A stretch of 64,000 bases of DNA from Thiothrix lacustris DSM 21227. GTDB lineage: Bacteria > Pseudomonadota > Gammaproteobacteria > Thiotrichales > Thiotrichaceae. The translations under genes were made by a program, and so were the position numbers. Shown here piece by piece: positions 39,677-49,749 of the stretch (position 1 is its first letter; every line of letters begins with the position of its first letter). Under the pieces are notes generated by a model, which was not told the DNA's origin, made no database searches, and worked only from the letters and a program-made list of their open reading frames with translations. The stretch covers positions 1 to 64,000 of the forward strand of contig NZ_JHYQ01000003.1 of the NCBI RefSeq assembly GCF_000621325.1, given 5' to 3'.

Positions 39677-40846
39677 ATGAATCTACACGAATATCAGGCC
39701 AAATCTGTATTTAGCCAATACGGGATGCCTGTGCCTAATGGCAAAGTTGCGTCTACTGCGGCTGAAGCAGAAGCAGCGGCAGCCTCGTTGTCGACAGCGA
39801 CTGTTGTCGTTAAGGCGCAAGTCCATGCTGGTGGTCGCGGTAAAGCAGGTGGCGTGAAACTGGTTAAGACACCAGCAGAAGCCGGTACGTTTGCTGCTAG
39901 CCTGTTAGGCACAAATTTGGTGACTTACCAAACTGACAAAAACGGTCAGCCGGTAAATACCATTCTGGTGGAAGAAACGTGCAATATCGCCCGTGAACTG
40001 TACCTCGGTGCTGTTCTCGATCGTGCTACACGTCGTATCGTCATCATGGCTTCTACTGAAGGTGGCATGGAAATCGAAACGGTTGCCCATGAAACCCCAG
40101 AAAAAATCCTTAAAGCAATGGTTGATCCATTGGTCGGTGTGATGCCTTACCAAGGGCGCGATCTGGCGTTTGGTTTGGGTCTGGAAGGCGCACAAATTGG
40201 ACAATTCACCAAATTGCTGGTCGGCTTGGGCAAAATGTTCAAGGAAAAAGACCTGTCTTTGGTAGAAATCAATCCATTGGTCGTAACGGCTGAAGGCAAC
40301 TTGCTGTGTCTCGATGGCAAAGTAAATGTGGACAGCAATGCTCTTTACCGTCAGCCAGCCTTGGTCGCAATGCGTGACAAATCCCAAGAAGATGCGCGTG
40401 AAATCGAAGCAGACGAATGGGAACTGAACTACGTTGCACTCGAAGGCAATATCGGCTGCATGGTTAACGGCGCAGGCTTGGCAATGGCGACTATGGACAT
40501 CATCAAGCTGTCCGGTGGTCAACCTGCCAACTTCCTCGACGTGGGCGGTGGCGCAACGGCTGAACGCGTCGCGGCAGCTTTCAAAATCATTCTGTCAGAC
40601 TCTGCTGTTAAAGGCATTCTGATCAATATCTTCGGCGGTATCGTGCGTTGCGACCTGATTGCTGAAGGGATTATCAAAGCGGTTCAAGAAGTGAATGTTT
40701 CTGTCCCTGTTGTAGTGCGTTTGGAAGGCAATAATGCAGAAAAAGGTGCTGAATTGCTGACTAGTAGTGGCTTGGCTGTGATTGCTGCGAGCGATCTTGG
40801 TGATGCTGCCCTGAAAATTGTCGCTGCCGTAGGAGAAGCCGCATGA
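39677..40846 (+). CDS. sucC: Succinyl-CoA synthetase beta subunit
   Basis: 389 aa from the ATG at 39677, where GAGG lies just upstream; the frame opens earlier at 39626 but the family starts MNLHEYQAK. The ATP-grasp N-terminal region has [19 protein letters not shown], and the C-terminal ligase part holds [12 protein letters not shown] and [13 protein letters not shown]. With SucD it converts succinyl-CoA to succinate, making ATP or GTP. Its stop overlaps the sucD ATG by 4 nt. Confidence 0.97.
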   Translation: MNLHEYQAKSVFSQYGMPVPNGKVASTAAEAEAAAASLSTATVVVKAQVHAGGRGKAGGVKLVKTPAEAGTFAASLLGTNLVTYQTDKNGQPVNTILVEETCNIARELYLGAVLDRATRRIVIMASTEGGMEIETVAHETPEKILKAMVDPLVGVMPYQGRDLAFGLGLEGAQIGQFTKLLVGLGKMFKEKDLSLVEINPLVVTAEGNLLCLDGKVNVDSNALYRQPALVAMRDKSQEDAREIEADEWELNYVALEGNIGCMVNGAGLAMATMDIIKLSGGQPANFLDVGGGATAERVAAAFKIILSDSAVKGILINIFGGIVRCDLIAEGIIKAVQEVNVSVPVVVRLEGNNAEKGAELLTSSGLAVIAASDLGDAALKIVAAVGEAA

Positions 40847-41718
40847 GCGTATTAATCAATAAAGACACTAAAGTTATTTGCCAAGGTTTCACTGGCAAGC
40901 AAGGTACTTTCCATTCCGAACAAGCGATTGCTTACGGCACTAAAATGGTTGGCGGGATCACGCCGGGCAAAGGTGGCACAACGCATTTGGGTTTGCCGGT
41001 ATTCAATACCGTGCGTGAAGCGGTCGAAGCCACTGGTGCAGAAGCTAGCGTTATTTATGTACCCGCCGCATTTTGCAAAGATTCCATCATTGAAGCGGCC
41101 TATGCCGGTATCAAGCTGATCGTGTGCATTACTGAAGGCATTCCGGCGCTGGATATGCTGGATGCTAAAGTCGTGGTCGACAGCCTTGGCGTGCGTCTGA
41201 TCGGGCCAAACTGCCCTGGTATCATCACACCGGGTGAATGTAAAATCGGCATCATGCCGGGTCACATTCATAAACCAGGTACCGTAGGTATCGTATCACG
41301 TTCTGGTACATTGACTTATGAAGCAGTCAAGCAAACCAATGAATGGGGTCAAAGCACTTGTATCGGTATCGGTGGTGACCCTATTCCAGGCACCAGTTTT
41401 ATCGATGCACTGACTCTATTCCAAGCCGACCCGCAAACGGAAGTGATCCTGATGTGTGGCGAAATCGGTGGTTCAGCAGAGGAAGAAGCAGCTGAGTTCA
41501 TTAAGGCGCATGTGACTAAGCCAGTGGTTTCCTATATTGCAGGCGTTACTGCACCCAAGGGTAAGCGCATGGGTCACGCTGGTGCGATTATTGCAGGCGG
41601 AAAAGGTACTGCGCAGGAAAAGTATGCTGCACTGCAAAACGCGGGTGTGTATACTGTTCAGTCTCCGGCTGAACTAGGGAAGGGTGTTGCCGCTGCTTTC
41701 GCCAGCCTGGCCAAGTAA
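40843..41718 (+). CDS. sucD: Succinyl-CoA synthetase alpha subunit
   Basis: 291 aa. The CoA-binding Rossmann part contains [20 protein letters not shown] and the active-site His loop is [17 protein letters not shown] near residue 246; the phosphohistidine should be in that GHAGA motif. [21 protein letters not shown] is also typical. It overlaps sucC by 4 nt (ATGA) and is followed by a 69-nt gap without a terminator before gltA. Confidence 0.97.
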   Translation: MSVLINKDTKVICQGFTGKQGTFHSEQAIAYGTKMVGGITPGKGGTTHLGLPVFNTVREAVEATGAEASVIYVPAAFCKDSIIEAAYAGIKLIVCITEGIPALDMLDAKVVVDSLGVRLIGPNCPGIITPGECKIGIMPGHIHKPGTVGIVSRSGTLTYEAVKQTNEWGQSTCIGIGGDPIPGTSFIDALTLFQADPQTEVILMCGEIGGSAEEEAAEFIKAHVTKPVVSYIAGVTAPKGKRMGHAGAIIAGGKGTAQEKYAALQNAGVYTVQSPAELGKGVAAAFASLAK

Positions 41719-41787
41719 GATTGGATTAGGTCTCTGCTTGCCATAGACTATTGGTTTTCTTATTGATTTTTTGCTTTGGAGTGCCCC

Positions 41788-43092
41788 ATGACCAAACAGA
41801 CCGTAACCCTTACGGATAACGCCACGGGTAAACAGATTGAACTGGATGTCCTGGAACCCAGTGTGGGTGTCAAAACCATTGACATCCGCAAGCTCTATAA
41901 AGAGTTGGGTTATTTCACTTATGACCCCGGTTTTATGTCAACCGCTAGTTGTTCCAGTGAGATCACTTATCTGGATGGTGATGAGGGCACGTTGCTCTAT
42001 CGTGGTTATCCGATTGCGCAACTGGCAGAACACAGCACCTTTCTGGAAGTGTGCTACCTGTTGTTGAATAAGGCATTGCCAACCAAGACTGAACTGGCAG
42101 AGTTTGAGTACATGATTACCCGCCACACCATGTTGCATGATCAGGTGCAGTATTTCTTCCGGGGTTTCCGGCGGGATGCGCATCCGATGGCAACGATGGT
42201 TGGGGTGGTCGGTGCTTTGTCAGCGTTTTACCACGATGACATGAATATTCATGACCAAGAACAGCGCAAGCGTTCTGCGCACCGTTTGATTGCGAAAATG
42301 CCGACGATTGCAGCATGGAGCTACCGTTATTCGGTTGGTTTGCCATTCGTTTACCCACGTAATGATTTATCCTATGCGGAAGATTTCCTGCATTTGATGT
42401 TCTCTGTGCCGACCGAACCGTACAAGGTTGACCCGTTACATGCCAAGGCGTTGGAAGTCATTATGATTTTGCACGCTGATCATGAGCAGAATGCTTCAAC
42501 ATCCACAGTACGTTTGGCAGGCAGTTCGGAAGCGAACCCGTTTGCGGCCGTTGCGGCAGGGATTGCATCTCTGTGGGGGCCTGCGCACGGTGGTGCGAAC
42601 GAGGCAGTCATTACCATGTTACGTGAAATCGAGAAATCCGGTTTGCCACTGTCACATTGGGTAGATCGTGCCAAAGACAAGAATGACCGCTTCCGTTTGA
42701 TGGGCTTTGGGCATCGGGTTTACAAGAACTACGACCCACGCGCCAAAATCATCCGTGAGTTGGCCAATGAAATTCTGGATCGTTTGCCAGCCAATGACCC
42801 GAACCAGAAGCTGTTCGCGATTGCGCGTGAGCTGGAACAGGTGGCATTGAACGACGAGTATTTCAAGGCACGTAACCTGTACCCGAATGTCGATTTCTAT
42901 TCCGGTGTTATTTTCCTGAGCATGGGGATTCCAGTCAGTATGTTTACGGTCATGTTCGCGCTGGCTCGTACCATTGGCTGGATTACGCAATGGGATGAAA
43001 TGATGGGTGATGAAGAGTCACGTATCGGGCGTCCACGTCAGTTGTACGTCGGTGCAACGGCTCGTGACTATGTTCCAGTAGATGAAAGATAA
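41788..43092 (+). CDS. gltA: Citrate synthase (type II)
   Basis: 434 aa from the ATG at 41788; a TTG at 41776 opens the frame but TTGGAG serves as the ribosome site for the later start. Catalytic residues sit in [20 protein letters not shown] (first His), [13 protein letters not shown] (second His), and [15 protein letters not shown] (Asp). The N-terminal Cys-containing small domain ([20 protein letters not shown]) marks the hexameric, NADH-sensitive type II enzyme of Gram-negative bacteria. Together with acnB it covers the first TCA steps. Confidence 0.97.
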   Translation: MTKQTVTLTDNATGKQIELDVLEPSVGVKTIDIRKLYKELGYFTYDPGFMSTASCSSEITYLDGDEGTLLYRGYPIAQLAEHSTFLEVCYLLLNKALPTKTELAEFEYMITRHTMLHDQVQYFFRGFRRDAHPMATMVGVVGALSAFYHDDMNIHDQEQRKRSAHRLIAKMPTIAAWSYRYSVGLPFVYPRNDLSYAEDFLHLMFSVPTEPYKVDPLHAKALEVIMILHADHEQNASTSTVRLAGSSEANPFAAVAAGIASLWGPAHGGANEAVITMLREIEKSGLPLSHWVDRAKDKNDRFRLMGFGHRVYKNYDPRAKIIRELANEILDRLPANDPNQKLFAIARELEQVALNDEYFKARNLYPNVDFYSGVIFLSMGIPVSMFTVMFALARTIGWITQWDEMMGDEESRIGRPRQLYVGATARDYVPVDER

Positions 43093-43120
43093 GATTTGTT
43101 TGTTCTGAGGAGACTATTGA

Positions 43121-45724
43121 ATGTTGCAAGAATATCGCCAACACGTTGCGGAACGCGCCGCTCAAGGCATTCCACCCAAGCCTCTGGATGCTGCACAAAC
43201 TGCCGCACTGGTGGATTTGCTGAAGAACCCACCAAAGGGTGAAGAAGCGTTTCTGGTTGACCTACTGGAAAACCGCGTACCTGCGGGTGTGGATGAGGCA
43301 GCTTATGTGAAAGCGGGTTTCCTCGCTGCGGTTGCCAGCGGTGAAGTGAAATGCGCACTGATCAGTCAGGTTCGTGCGGTTGAAGTGTTGGGTATGATGC
43401 TGGGTGGCTACAATGTGCAGCCATTGATTGCAGCACTCGATAGTGAAGTCACCGCAGCGGTAGCAGCAACAGCGTTGTCACACACCTTGCTAGTGTTTGA
43501 TGCGTTCCATGATGTGGAAGAAAAAGCCAAAGCGGGCAATGCTGCTGCCAAGCAGGTTATGGCATCGTGGGCGGCGGGTGAATGGTTCACTTCCAAGCCT
43601 GAAGTGGCTAAGAAAATCACCGTTACCGTTTTCAAAGTAACCGGCGAAACCAACACTGACGATTTGTCGCCTGCACCGGATGCATGGTCACGCCCTGACA
43701 TCCCACTCCATGCTAACGCGATGCTGAAAATGGCGCGCGACGGTATCGAGCCAGAAGTGCCCGGTTCCGTTGGCCCGTTGAAGCAGATCGAAGCAATGAA
43801 GGCGCAAGGCTTCCCAGTGGCTTACGTCGGTGACGTGGTAGGTACAGGTTCTTCACGTAAATCAGCAACCAACTCCGTGCTGTGGTTCTTTGGCGATGAT
43901 ATGCCGGGGATTCCGAACAAGCGTGTGGGCGGTTACTGTTTTGGTAGCAAAATTGCACCAATCTTCTTCAATACCATGGAAGATTCCGGGTCGCTGCCGA
44001 TCGAAATGGATGTTGCCCAAATGAACATGGGCGATGTGGTTGATGTGTATCCGTATGAAGGCGTTGCCAAGCGTCACGGTACAGATGAAGTCATTTCCAC
44101 CTTCGGCCTGAAAACCCAAGTGTTGTTGGACGAAGCCCGTGCGGGTGGTCGTATCAACCTGATTATCGGGCGTGGCTTGACTGCCAAAGCGCGTGAATCA
44201 CTAGGTCTTCCGCCGGTTGACCTGTTCCGTACCCCTGAGCAGCCTGCTGACACTGGCAAAGGTTTCACGCTGGCACAGAAAATGGTCGGTAAGGCTTGCG
44301 GCATGACGGGTGTACGCCCCGGCATGTACTGCGAACCGAAAATGACTACCGTGGGTTCTCAGGATACTACTGGCCCGATGACTCGTGATGAGCTGAAAGA
44401 TCTGGCTTGTCTGGGTTTCTCGGCGGATCTGGTTATGCAGTCTTTCTGTCATACAGCGGCTTACCCTAAGCCGGTTGACGTAACGACGCATCACACGCTG
44501 CCTGATTTCATCATGACCCGTGGCGGTGTTTCTTTGCGCCCTGGTGATGGCATTATCCACTCGTGGTTGAACCGCATGTTGTTGCCAGATACCGTTGGTA
44601 CCGGTGGTGACTCGCATACCCGTTTCCCGATGGGGATTTCCTTCCCGGCAGGTTCTGGTCTGGTGGCATTTGCGGCGGCGACGGGCGTTATGCCGCTGGA
44701 TATGCCGGAATCCGTGCTGGTACGTTTCACGGGTAAAATGCAGCCGGGTATTACTCTGCGTGACCTCGTTCATGCCATTCCACACAAAGCGATCCAGATG
44801 GGTCTGCTGACCGTGGAAAAGAAAGGCAAGAAGAACGTGTTCAATGGCACCGTTGTTGAAATCGAAGGTCTGGATCACCTGACCGTCGAACAAGCCTTTG
44901 AGCTGTCGGATGCGTCTGCGGAACGTTCTGCGGCGGGCTGTACGGTTGCGCTGTCTGAAGCCTCTGTGGCGGAATACCTGCGTTCCAATATCGTCATGCT
45001 GAAGTGGATGCTGTCCGAAGGTTACGGCGATGTACGTACCATCGAACGCCGCATTGGCAAGATGGAAGAATGGCTGGCTAACCCAAGCCTGCTGCGTGCG
45101 GATGCGGATGCAGAATACGCGGCTGTGATCGAAATCAATATGGATGAGATCAAAGAGCCTATCCTGTGCGCACCGAATGACCCAGATGATGCACGTCTGT
45201 TGTCTGAAGTGGCTGGTCGCAAGATTGATGAAGTCTTCATCGGTTCTTGCATGACCAACATCGGTCACTTCCGTGCTGCGGGTAAATTGCTGGATGCTGC
45301 CAACACGCAAATCCCCACCCGTATGTGGATTGCACCACCGACCAAGATGGATGCAGCCCAGTTGAGTGACGAAGGTTACTACAACATCTACGGCCGTGCC
45401 GGTGCGCGGATGGAAATGCCGGGCTGTTCACTGTGTATGGGTAATCAGGCGCGTATCGCTGAGAAATCCACAGCAGTGTCTACCTCTACGCGTAACTTCC
45501 CGAACCGTTTGGGTACAGGCGCTGACGTGTTCCTGGCTTCTGCTGAACTGGCATCCGTGGCTGCGGTCATGGGTAAACTGCCAACAGTTGCCGAGTACAT
45601 GGAATACGCCAACAAGCTGGATAGCATGTCGGCTGACATCTACCGCTACCTGAACTTCGACAAGATGGAAAGCTACCAACATGCGGCGGCGAAAGTTGTG
45701 CCGATTCCGGTAGTTGCTGGGTAA
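43121..45724 (+). CDS. acnB: Aconitate hydratase B
   Basis: 867 aa, normal AcnB length. The N-terminal HEAT-like helical domain (MLQEYRQHVAERAAQGIPPK onward) and swivel domain precede the core, the order particular to AcnB. Fe-S cluster cysteines are expected in SFCHTAAYPKP (Cys near 447), GSCMTNIGHFRA and EMPGCSLCMGNQ. It interconverts citrate and isocitrate; apo-AcnB can also bind mRNA. A terminator 16 nt beyond the stop closes the TCA run. Confidence 0.97.
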   Translation: MLQEYRQHVAERAAQGIPPKPLDAAQTAALVDLLKNPPKGEEAFLVDLLENRVPAGVDEAAYVKAGFLAAVASGEVKCALISQVRAVEVLGMMLGGYNVQPLIAALDSEVTAAVAATALSHTLLVFDAFHDVEEKAKAGNAAAKQVMASWAAGEWFTSKPEVAKKITVTVFKVTGETNTDDLSPAPDAWSRPDIPLHANAMLKMARDGIEPEVPGSVGPLKQIEAMKAQGFPVAYVGDVVGTGSSRKSATNSVLWFFGDDMPGIPNKRVGGYCFGSKIAPIFFNTMEDSGSLPIEMDVAQMNMGDVVDVYPYEGVAKRHGTDEVISTFGLKTQVLLDEARAGGRINLIIGRGLTAKARESLGLPPVDLFRTPEQPADTGKGFTLAQKMVGKACGMTGVRPGMYCEPKMTTVGSQDTTGPMTRDELKDLACLGFSADLVMQSFCHTAAYPKPVDVTTHHTLPDFIMTRGGVSLRPGDGIIHSWLNRMLLPDTVGTGGDSHTRFPMGISFPAGSGLVAFAAATGVMPLDMPESVLVRFTGKMQPGITLRDLVHAIPHKAIQMGLLTVEKKGKKNVFNGTVVEIEGLDHLTVEQAFELSDASAERSAAGCTVALSEASVAEYLRSNIVMLKWMLSEGYGDVRTIERRIGKMEEWLANPSLLRADADAEYAAVIEINMDEIKEPILCAPNDPDDARLLSEVAGRKIDEVFIGSCMTNIGHFRAAGKLLDAANTQIPTRMWIAPPTKMDAAQLSDEGYYNIYGRAGARMEMPGCSLCMGNQARIAEKSTAVSTSTRNFPNRLGTGADVFLASAELASVAAVMGKLPTVAEYMEYANKLDSMSADIYRYLNFDKMESYQHAAAKVVPIPVVAG

Positions 45725-45740
45725 TAGTCCCACTTCTCTA

Positions 45741-45770
45741 AAAAGCCCCGCATTGCGGGGCTTTTTTTTG
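45741..45770 (+). terminator. Terminator of the sucB-acnB operon
   Basis: AAAAGCCCCGC (45741-45751) pairs with GCGGGGCTTTT (45755-45765) over a 3-nt loop, then TTTT. A textbook rho-independent terminator. Confidence 0.93.
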
Positions 45771-45824
45771 TATTCAGAATGGTTAGTGCTAGTGTTGGAC
45801 TAAATCACCAAGGGAGTTGTAGAG

Positions 45825-46796
45825 ATGCTTAACTGGAACGACGTTCTCCGCTTTGCCGACGCGGGTAATCCGACGCCCGACCGCGTTGTCAGGAAATCCG
45901 AAGAAGAATGGAAGGCGCAACTGAGCGATGAGCAATACCACGTTACCCGGCGCAAAGGTACCGAGCGCCCGTTCAGTTCAGGCATGTGCAGCCTGTTTGA
46001 GCCGGGGCTGTATGGCTGTGTTTGCTGCGGCACTTTACTGTTTGACGCCAACGAAAAATTTGAGTCGGGCACAGGCTGGCCTTCCTTTACCCAGCCGGTC
46101 AAGGCTAACGCGATTGCTTACCATGCCGACCGTTCACACGGCATGACACGGGTGGAAACCACTTGCAATACCTGCGGAGCGCATTTGGGTCATGTCTTCC
46201 CAGATGGCCCAGCGCCTAGCGGCCTGCGTTACTGCATGAATGCGGTTGCTCTAAAAAAACAGGCGGCGAGTCTGGAAAAAGCCACGTTCGGCGGCGGCTG
46301 TTTTTGGTGTACTGAAGCTATTTTCCGTGAACTGGATGGCGTGCATTCCGTGGAAAGTGGTTATAGCGGCGGGGCTGTCGACAACGCCAATTACCGGCAG
46401 GTATGCAGTGGTTCCACCGGTCACGCAGAAGTCATCCAGATACTGTTTGACCCAGCTATCATCAGCTACCGGGAACTGCTGGAAATCCACATGCTGACCC
46501 ATGACCCAACCACGCTAAACCAGCAAGGTGCAGACAGGGGAACCCAGTACCGCAGCATTATTTTTACTCATAATAATGAGCAGCGGCAAATAGCAGAAGA
46601 CTTGCTGGCATCCCTGAAGGATGGTTTTCGTGACGCCATCGTGACGCAAGTTGCCCCGCTGGAAACCTTCTACAAAGCAGAAGACTACCATCAGGACTAT
46701 TACAACCTGAATGGTGGCGCGGGCTATTGTCAGGCGGTGATTAGCCCGAAACTGCGCAAATTCCGCGAGAAGTTCAAGGCGAAGCTGGCCTCCTAG
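45825..46796 (+). CDS. msrBA: Methionine sulfoxide reductase MsrB-MsrA fusion
   Basis: 323 aa with both reductases in one chain, MsrB first. MsrB (1 to about 145) has zinc CxxC pairs in YGCVCCGTLLF and TCNTCGAHLGHVFPDGP and the catalytic Cys in RYCMNAVALK. MsrA (about 150-323) has the catalytic Cys in FGGGCFWCTEAIFREL and the family blocks SGYSGG and YRSIIFTHNNEQ. The pair repairs both stereoisomers of oxidised methionine. No signal peptide is seen, so it acts in the cytoplasm. The B-then-A order is the reverse of PilB-type fusions. A bidirectional terminator follows. Confidence 0.94.
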   Translation: MLNWNDVLRFADAGNPTPDRVVRKSEEEWKAQLSDEQYHVTRRKGTERPFSSGMCSLFEPGLYGCVCCGTLLFDANEKFESGTGWPSFTQPVKANAIAYHADRSHGMTRVETTCNTCGAHLGHVFPDGPAPSGLRYCMNAVALKKQAASLEKATFGGGCFWCTEAIFRELDGVHSVESGYSGGAVDNANYRQVCSGSTGHAEVIQILFDPAIISYRELLEIHMLTHDPTTLNQQGADRGTQYRSIIFTHNNEQRQIAEDLLASLKDGFRDAIVTQVAPLETFYKAEDYHQDYYNLNGGAGYCQAVISPKLRKFREKFKAKLAS

Positions 46797-46802
46797 CCCT
46801 TT

Positions 46803-46831
46803 AAAAAAGTCCCGCAAAGCGGGGCTTTTTT
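46803..46831. terminator. Bidirectional terminator between msrBA and the MoxR gene
   Basis: An A-run, GTCCCGC, a 3-nt AAA loop, GCGGGGC and a T-run (46803-46831) serve the rightward msrBA transcript and, read on the other strand, the leftward MoxR transcript. Confidence 0.85.
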
Positions 46832-46835
46832 CTGC

Positions 46836-47879
46836 TTAATCGTACAGCATAATGTCGCCAATGGATTGCGCCCATTGTCCGAAAGCCGGAACGCTAAACA
46901 TCTCATCACCAATCGCCCGCAGCATATCAGACACCAGCATCACGCCCATTTCCTTCAACGGGAAAGCTTTCGCGTAGTTGAGGATATGCCCGTAAACCTC
47001 TGCCGCTTGCGGTGTACCTTTGGCTCGAATCGCCCGCCCGACCAGTGACGACGCCACCGCGTATTGCAAATCGACTTCCTTGGGCGCTTTGATGTCTTCA
47101 CCGCGCAAAATCGCATCCAGATCCGGCATTTGGTCAAGGCTGTCGACAAAGGCTTTCAGCTCGATGCCTGCTGCTGGCCCCACACAGGCTTGCAATGTAC
47201 CCAGCAACAGGGCAGGGGAGTCGCCAAATTTCTGCAAGGCACGGTGGGCAAATTCCCACGAACGCGGCGTCGGGAAAGCGACCGGATTATGCGCGGGGTC
47301 AAAGTTAAACAGTTGTTCCGGGCGGAAGCGCAGGAAACCGATAATGCGTTCGTCGATATTATTTTTGTACGCCCACGCTACCCAGTCATCCAGATTCAGG
47401 TCGACTTCAAAGTGCGAAAAGCGGTTCGCCAATGGTGCGGGCATGGTGTAGGTCACGCCCCGGTCGCCTTGACGGTTGCCTGCTGCGAAAATCGCCCAGC
47501 CATCCGGTACGCGGTAATCGCCCAAGCGCCGGTCAAGGATCAACTGATACGCCGCTGCCGATACGCTGGGCACGGCGGAGGTGATTTCATCCAGAAACAG
47601 GATGCCCATCGGCCCGTGACGTTCCTCATCCGGCAGCATGGAGGGGATCGCCCATTCCACCAGTTCCTTGTCGCGGAAAGGGATGCCGCGCAAATCGCTG
47701 GGTTCCATCTGTGACAGACGCACGTCAATCACTGGCGTACCGTGGCGCACGCCGACCTGTGCGACGATTTGCGACTTGCCTACGCCCGGCGGCCCCCATA
47801 GCATGACTGGGGTATGATGACCTTCTAAAGTACCGAGAAACTCTTTATCGAGGATGGAACTGAGCGATGCTGGGCGCAT
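46836..47879 (-). CDS. MoxR-type AAA+ ATPase
   Basis: 347 aa. Walker A is MLWGPPGVGKSQIVAQV (about residues 27-43), Walker B GILFLDEITSAVPS (about 92-105), and sensor 1 lies in GWAIFAAGNRQGDRG. The sequence after it (PLANRFSHFEVD) contains the arginine-finger region. MoxR ATPases remodel protein complexes, usually with a vWA-domain partner encoded nearby; none is adjacent here, so the partner may be encoded elsewhere. The nearest vWA protein in the window is the TerD-vWA one, 38 kb away. It is transcribed away from smpB. Confidence 0.86.
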   Translation of the reverse strand: MRPASLSSILDKEFLGTLEGHHTPVMLWGPPGVGKSQIVAQVGVRHGTPVIDVRLSQMEPSDLRGIPFRDKELVEWAIPSMLPDEERHGPMGILFLDEITSAVPSVSAAAYQLILDRRLGDYRVPDGWAIFAAGNRQGDRGVTYTMPAPLANRFSHFEVDLNLDDWVAWAYKNNIDERIIGFLRFRPEQLFNFDPAHNPVAFPTPRSWEFAHRALQKFGDSPALLLGTLQACVGPAAGIELKAFVDSLDQMPDLDAILRGEDIKAPKEVDLQYAVASSLVGRAIRAKGTPQAAEVYGHILNYAKAFPLKEMGVMLVSDMLRAIGDEMFSVPAFGQWAQSIGDIMLYD

Positions 47880-47996
47880 AGGAAATCCTTATTCTGTCGT
47901 CACAAAGCATCCGATAATACGGCTTGCTGACAAAGGTGTGCAAATTGGCGTAAAACCCGCGTATCATTTACCGTTTTCGTCACCTTTAACAAGATC

Positions 47997-48479
47997 ATGG
48001 CAAAGACACCCAAAAAGAAAAGTACTCCCGGTCAGAAAACCATTGCCCTGAATAAACAGGCACGCCACGAATTTTACATTGAACAAACCTACGAGGCTGG
48101 CATGGTCTTGCAGGGTTGGGAAATCAAAAGCCTGCGCGAAGGGCGGGTGCAACTCAAAGAAAGCTACGTGATTCTGGAAAAGGGTGAAGTGTTCCTGTTT
48201 GGCGCACATATCAGCGCTCTGCTATCCGCTTCGACCCACATCATCCCCGAATCCACTCGTACCCGTAAGTTATTGCTGCACGGCAATGAAATTTTCAAAA
48301 TCAACGTCGCGGTTGACCGCAAAGGCTATGCTGTTGTGCCATTGGCGATGTATTGGAAAAATAACCGCGTCAAACTCGAAATCGGCTTGGGTAAGGGTAA
48401 ACAACAACACGACAAACGCGATACTGAGAAAGCCCGCGATTGGGGTCGTGAAAAAGATCGCATCATGAAGCGTCATTAA
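47997..48479 (+). CDS. smpB: SsrA-binding protein SmpB
   Basis: 160 aa. SmpB carries tmRNA to stalled ribosomes. Conserved blocks: [32 protein letters not shown] (quoted here as [13 protein letters not shown] and [16 protein letters not shown]), [11 protein letters not shown] and the basic C-terminal tail [18 protein letters not shown]-like [19 protein letters not shown], which mimics the codon in the A site. No tmRNA gene (ssrA) was recognised in the following 80 nt. Confidence 0.97.
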   Translation: MAKTPKKKSTPGQKTIALNKQARHEFYIEQTYEAGMVLQGWEIKSLREGRVQLKESYVILEKGEVFLFGAHISALLSASTHIIPESTRTRKLLLHGNEIFKINVAVDRKGYAVVPLAMYWKNNRVKLEIGLGKGKQQHDKRDTEKARDWGREKDRIMKRH

Positions 48480-48516
48480 TGACGCTATTAATCTAGCATA
48501 GTAATATCAGGAAACT

Positions 48517-48544
48517 TTGACTAAGCTCAAAGAACTCAGATAAA
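48517..48544 (+). promoter_or_regulatory. Candidate promoter of the liv operon
   Basis: TTGACT (48517-48522), 16 nt, GATAAA (48539-48544), 16 nt ahead of the substrate-binding-protein ATG; AAGGAG follows at the usual ribosome-site distance. The short leader would leave little room for attenuation. Confidence 0.45.
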
Positions 48545-48560
48545 TCAAGGAGAAAGATAG

Positions 48561-49721
48561 ATGAAATCAACGTTACTTGCATTGAGTGTTGCCATGGCTG
48601 TTGGCCTTGGCGTTTCCGCTTGTGGTGAGAAAAAAACCGAAGCGGCTGCCGGTGAGAATGGTGCTGTTACGGTCAAAATTGGCCAGTCTTCTCCGCTGAC
48701 AGGCCCACAGGCTCATATCGGTAAGGATAACGACAATGGTGTGCGCTTAGCGATTGATGAAATCAACGCCAGTAAACCTGTGATCGACGGCAAACCCGTT
48801 ACCTTTGAAGTGATGAGCGAAGACGATCAGGCTGACCCGAAAACGGCCACCATCGTGGCTCAGCGCATGATTGATGAAGGCATCGTCGGTGTCATCGGGC
48901 ATTTGAACTCTGGTGCGACTATTCCTGCTTCTAAGGTTTATTCTGACAACAATATCCCGCAAATTTCCCCTTCTGCGACTGCCATCAAATACACTGACCA
49001 GGGTTTTAAAACCGCTTTCCGTGTCATGACCAACGATGCACAGCAAGGCAAAGTACTGGGTGCTTACGCGGCGAAGCTGGGCAAGAAAGTGGCGATCATC
49101 GACGACCAAACTGCTTACGGGCAAGGTCTGGCCGCTGAAGTTGAGAAAGCTGCCAAGGCGGCTGGTGCAGAAGTGGTTGCGGTAGAACACACCAATGACA
49201 AGGCATCTGATTTCACCGCAATCCTCACCTCCATCAAGGGTAAAGCGCCGGATGTGGTGTTCTTCGGTGGTATGGATCCACAAGCCGCACCGATTGCAAA
49301 ACAAATGCACCAACTCGGCATGACGGCACAATTGCTCGGCGGTGACGGGATGCAAACCCCGAAATTCATCGAATTGGCAGCGGCAGATGCGGAAGGCGCG
49401 ATTGCTTCCATCCCCGGTTTACCGATTGATAAAATGCCGAAGGGTGCAGATTTCAAGCAAAAGTTTGAAGCCAAATACGGGCAAATCCAGTTGTATTCGC
49501 CGTATGCCTATGATGCTGCTTACGTGATGGTGGATGCGATGAAACGCGCCAATTCCACCGATCCTGCCAAATACCTGCCTGAGCTGGGCAAAACCAGTTT
49601 TGAAGGTGTAACAGGCAAAATTAGCTTTGATGCTAAGGGCGACCTGACTTCCGGGCCGATTACGCTGTACAAGGTGCAGGCTGGTCAGTGGACAACACTG
49701 GAAACCATTCTGCCCCAATAA
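48561..49721 (+). CDS. Branched-chain amino-acid ABC transporter, substrate-binding lipoprotein (LivK/LivJ-type)
   Basis: 386 aa. The signal sequence ends in a lipobox (GLGVSACGEKK, Cys at about residue 21), so the mature protein is probably lipid-anchored; most proteobacterial LivJ/K proteins are free in the periplasm. The type I periplasmic-binding fold follows with IGQSSPLTGPQAHIGKDN, VIGHLNSGATIPAS and YDAAYVMVDAMKRA. Ligands could be leucine, isoleucine, valine or related amides or urea; sequence alone does not decide. It is the first gene of a coupled ABC operon (permeases H and M, ATPases G and F). Confidence 0.92.
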   Translation: MKSTLLALSVAMAVGLGVSACGEKKTEAAAGENGAVTVKIGQSSPLTGPQAHIGKDNDNGVRLAIDEINASKPVIDGKPVTFEVMSEDDQADPKTATIVAQRMIDEGIVGVIGHLNSGATIPASKVYSDNNIPQISPSATAIKYTDQGFKTAFRVMTNDAQQGKVLGAYAAKLGKKVAIIDDQTAYGQGLAAEVEKAAKAAGAEVVAVEHTNDKASDFTAILTSIKGKAPDVVFFGGMDPQAAPIAKQMHQLGMTAQLLGGDGMQTPKFIELAAADAEGAIASIPGLPIDKMPKGADFKQKFEAKYGQIQLYSPYAYDAAYVMVDAMKRANSTDPAKYLPELGKTSFEGVTGKISFDAKGDLTSGPITLYKVQAGQWTTLETILPQ

Positions 49722-49749
49722 CTTTCACGTATAAGGTACAGCATTTCGT

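Noticed and set aside
48480-48560. tmRNA gene after smpB
   Set aside because: Only 81 nt are available and no tRNA-like ends or tag sequence can be seen.
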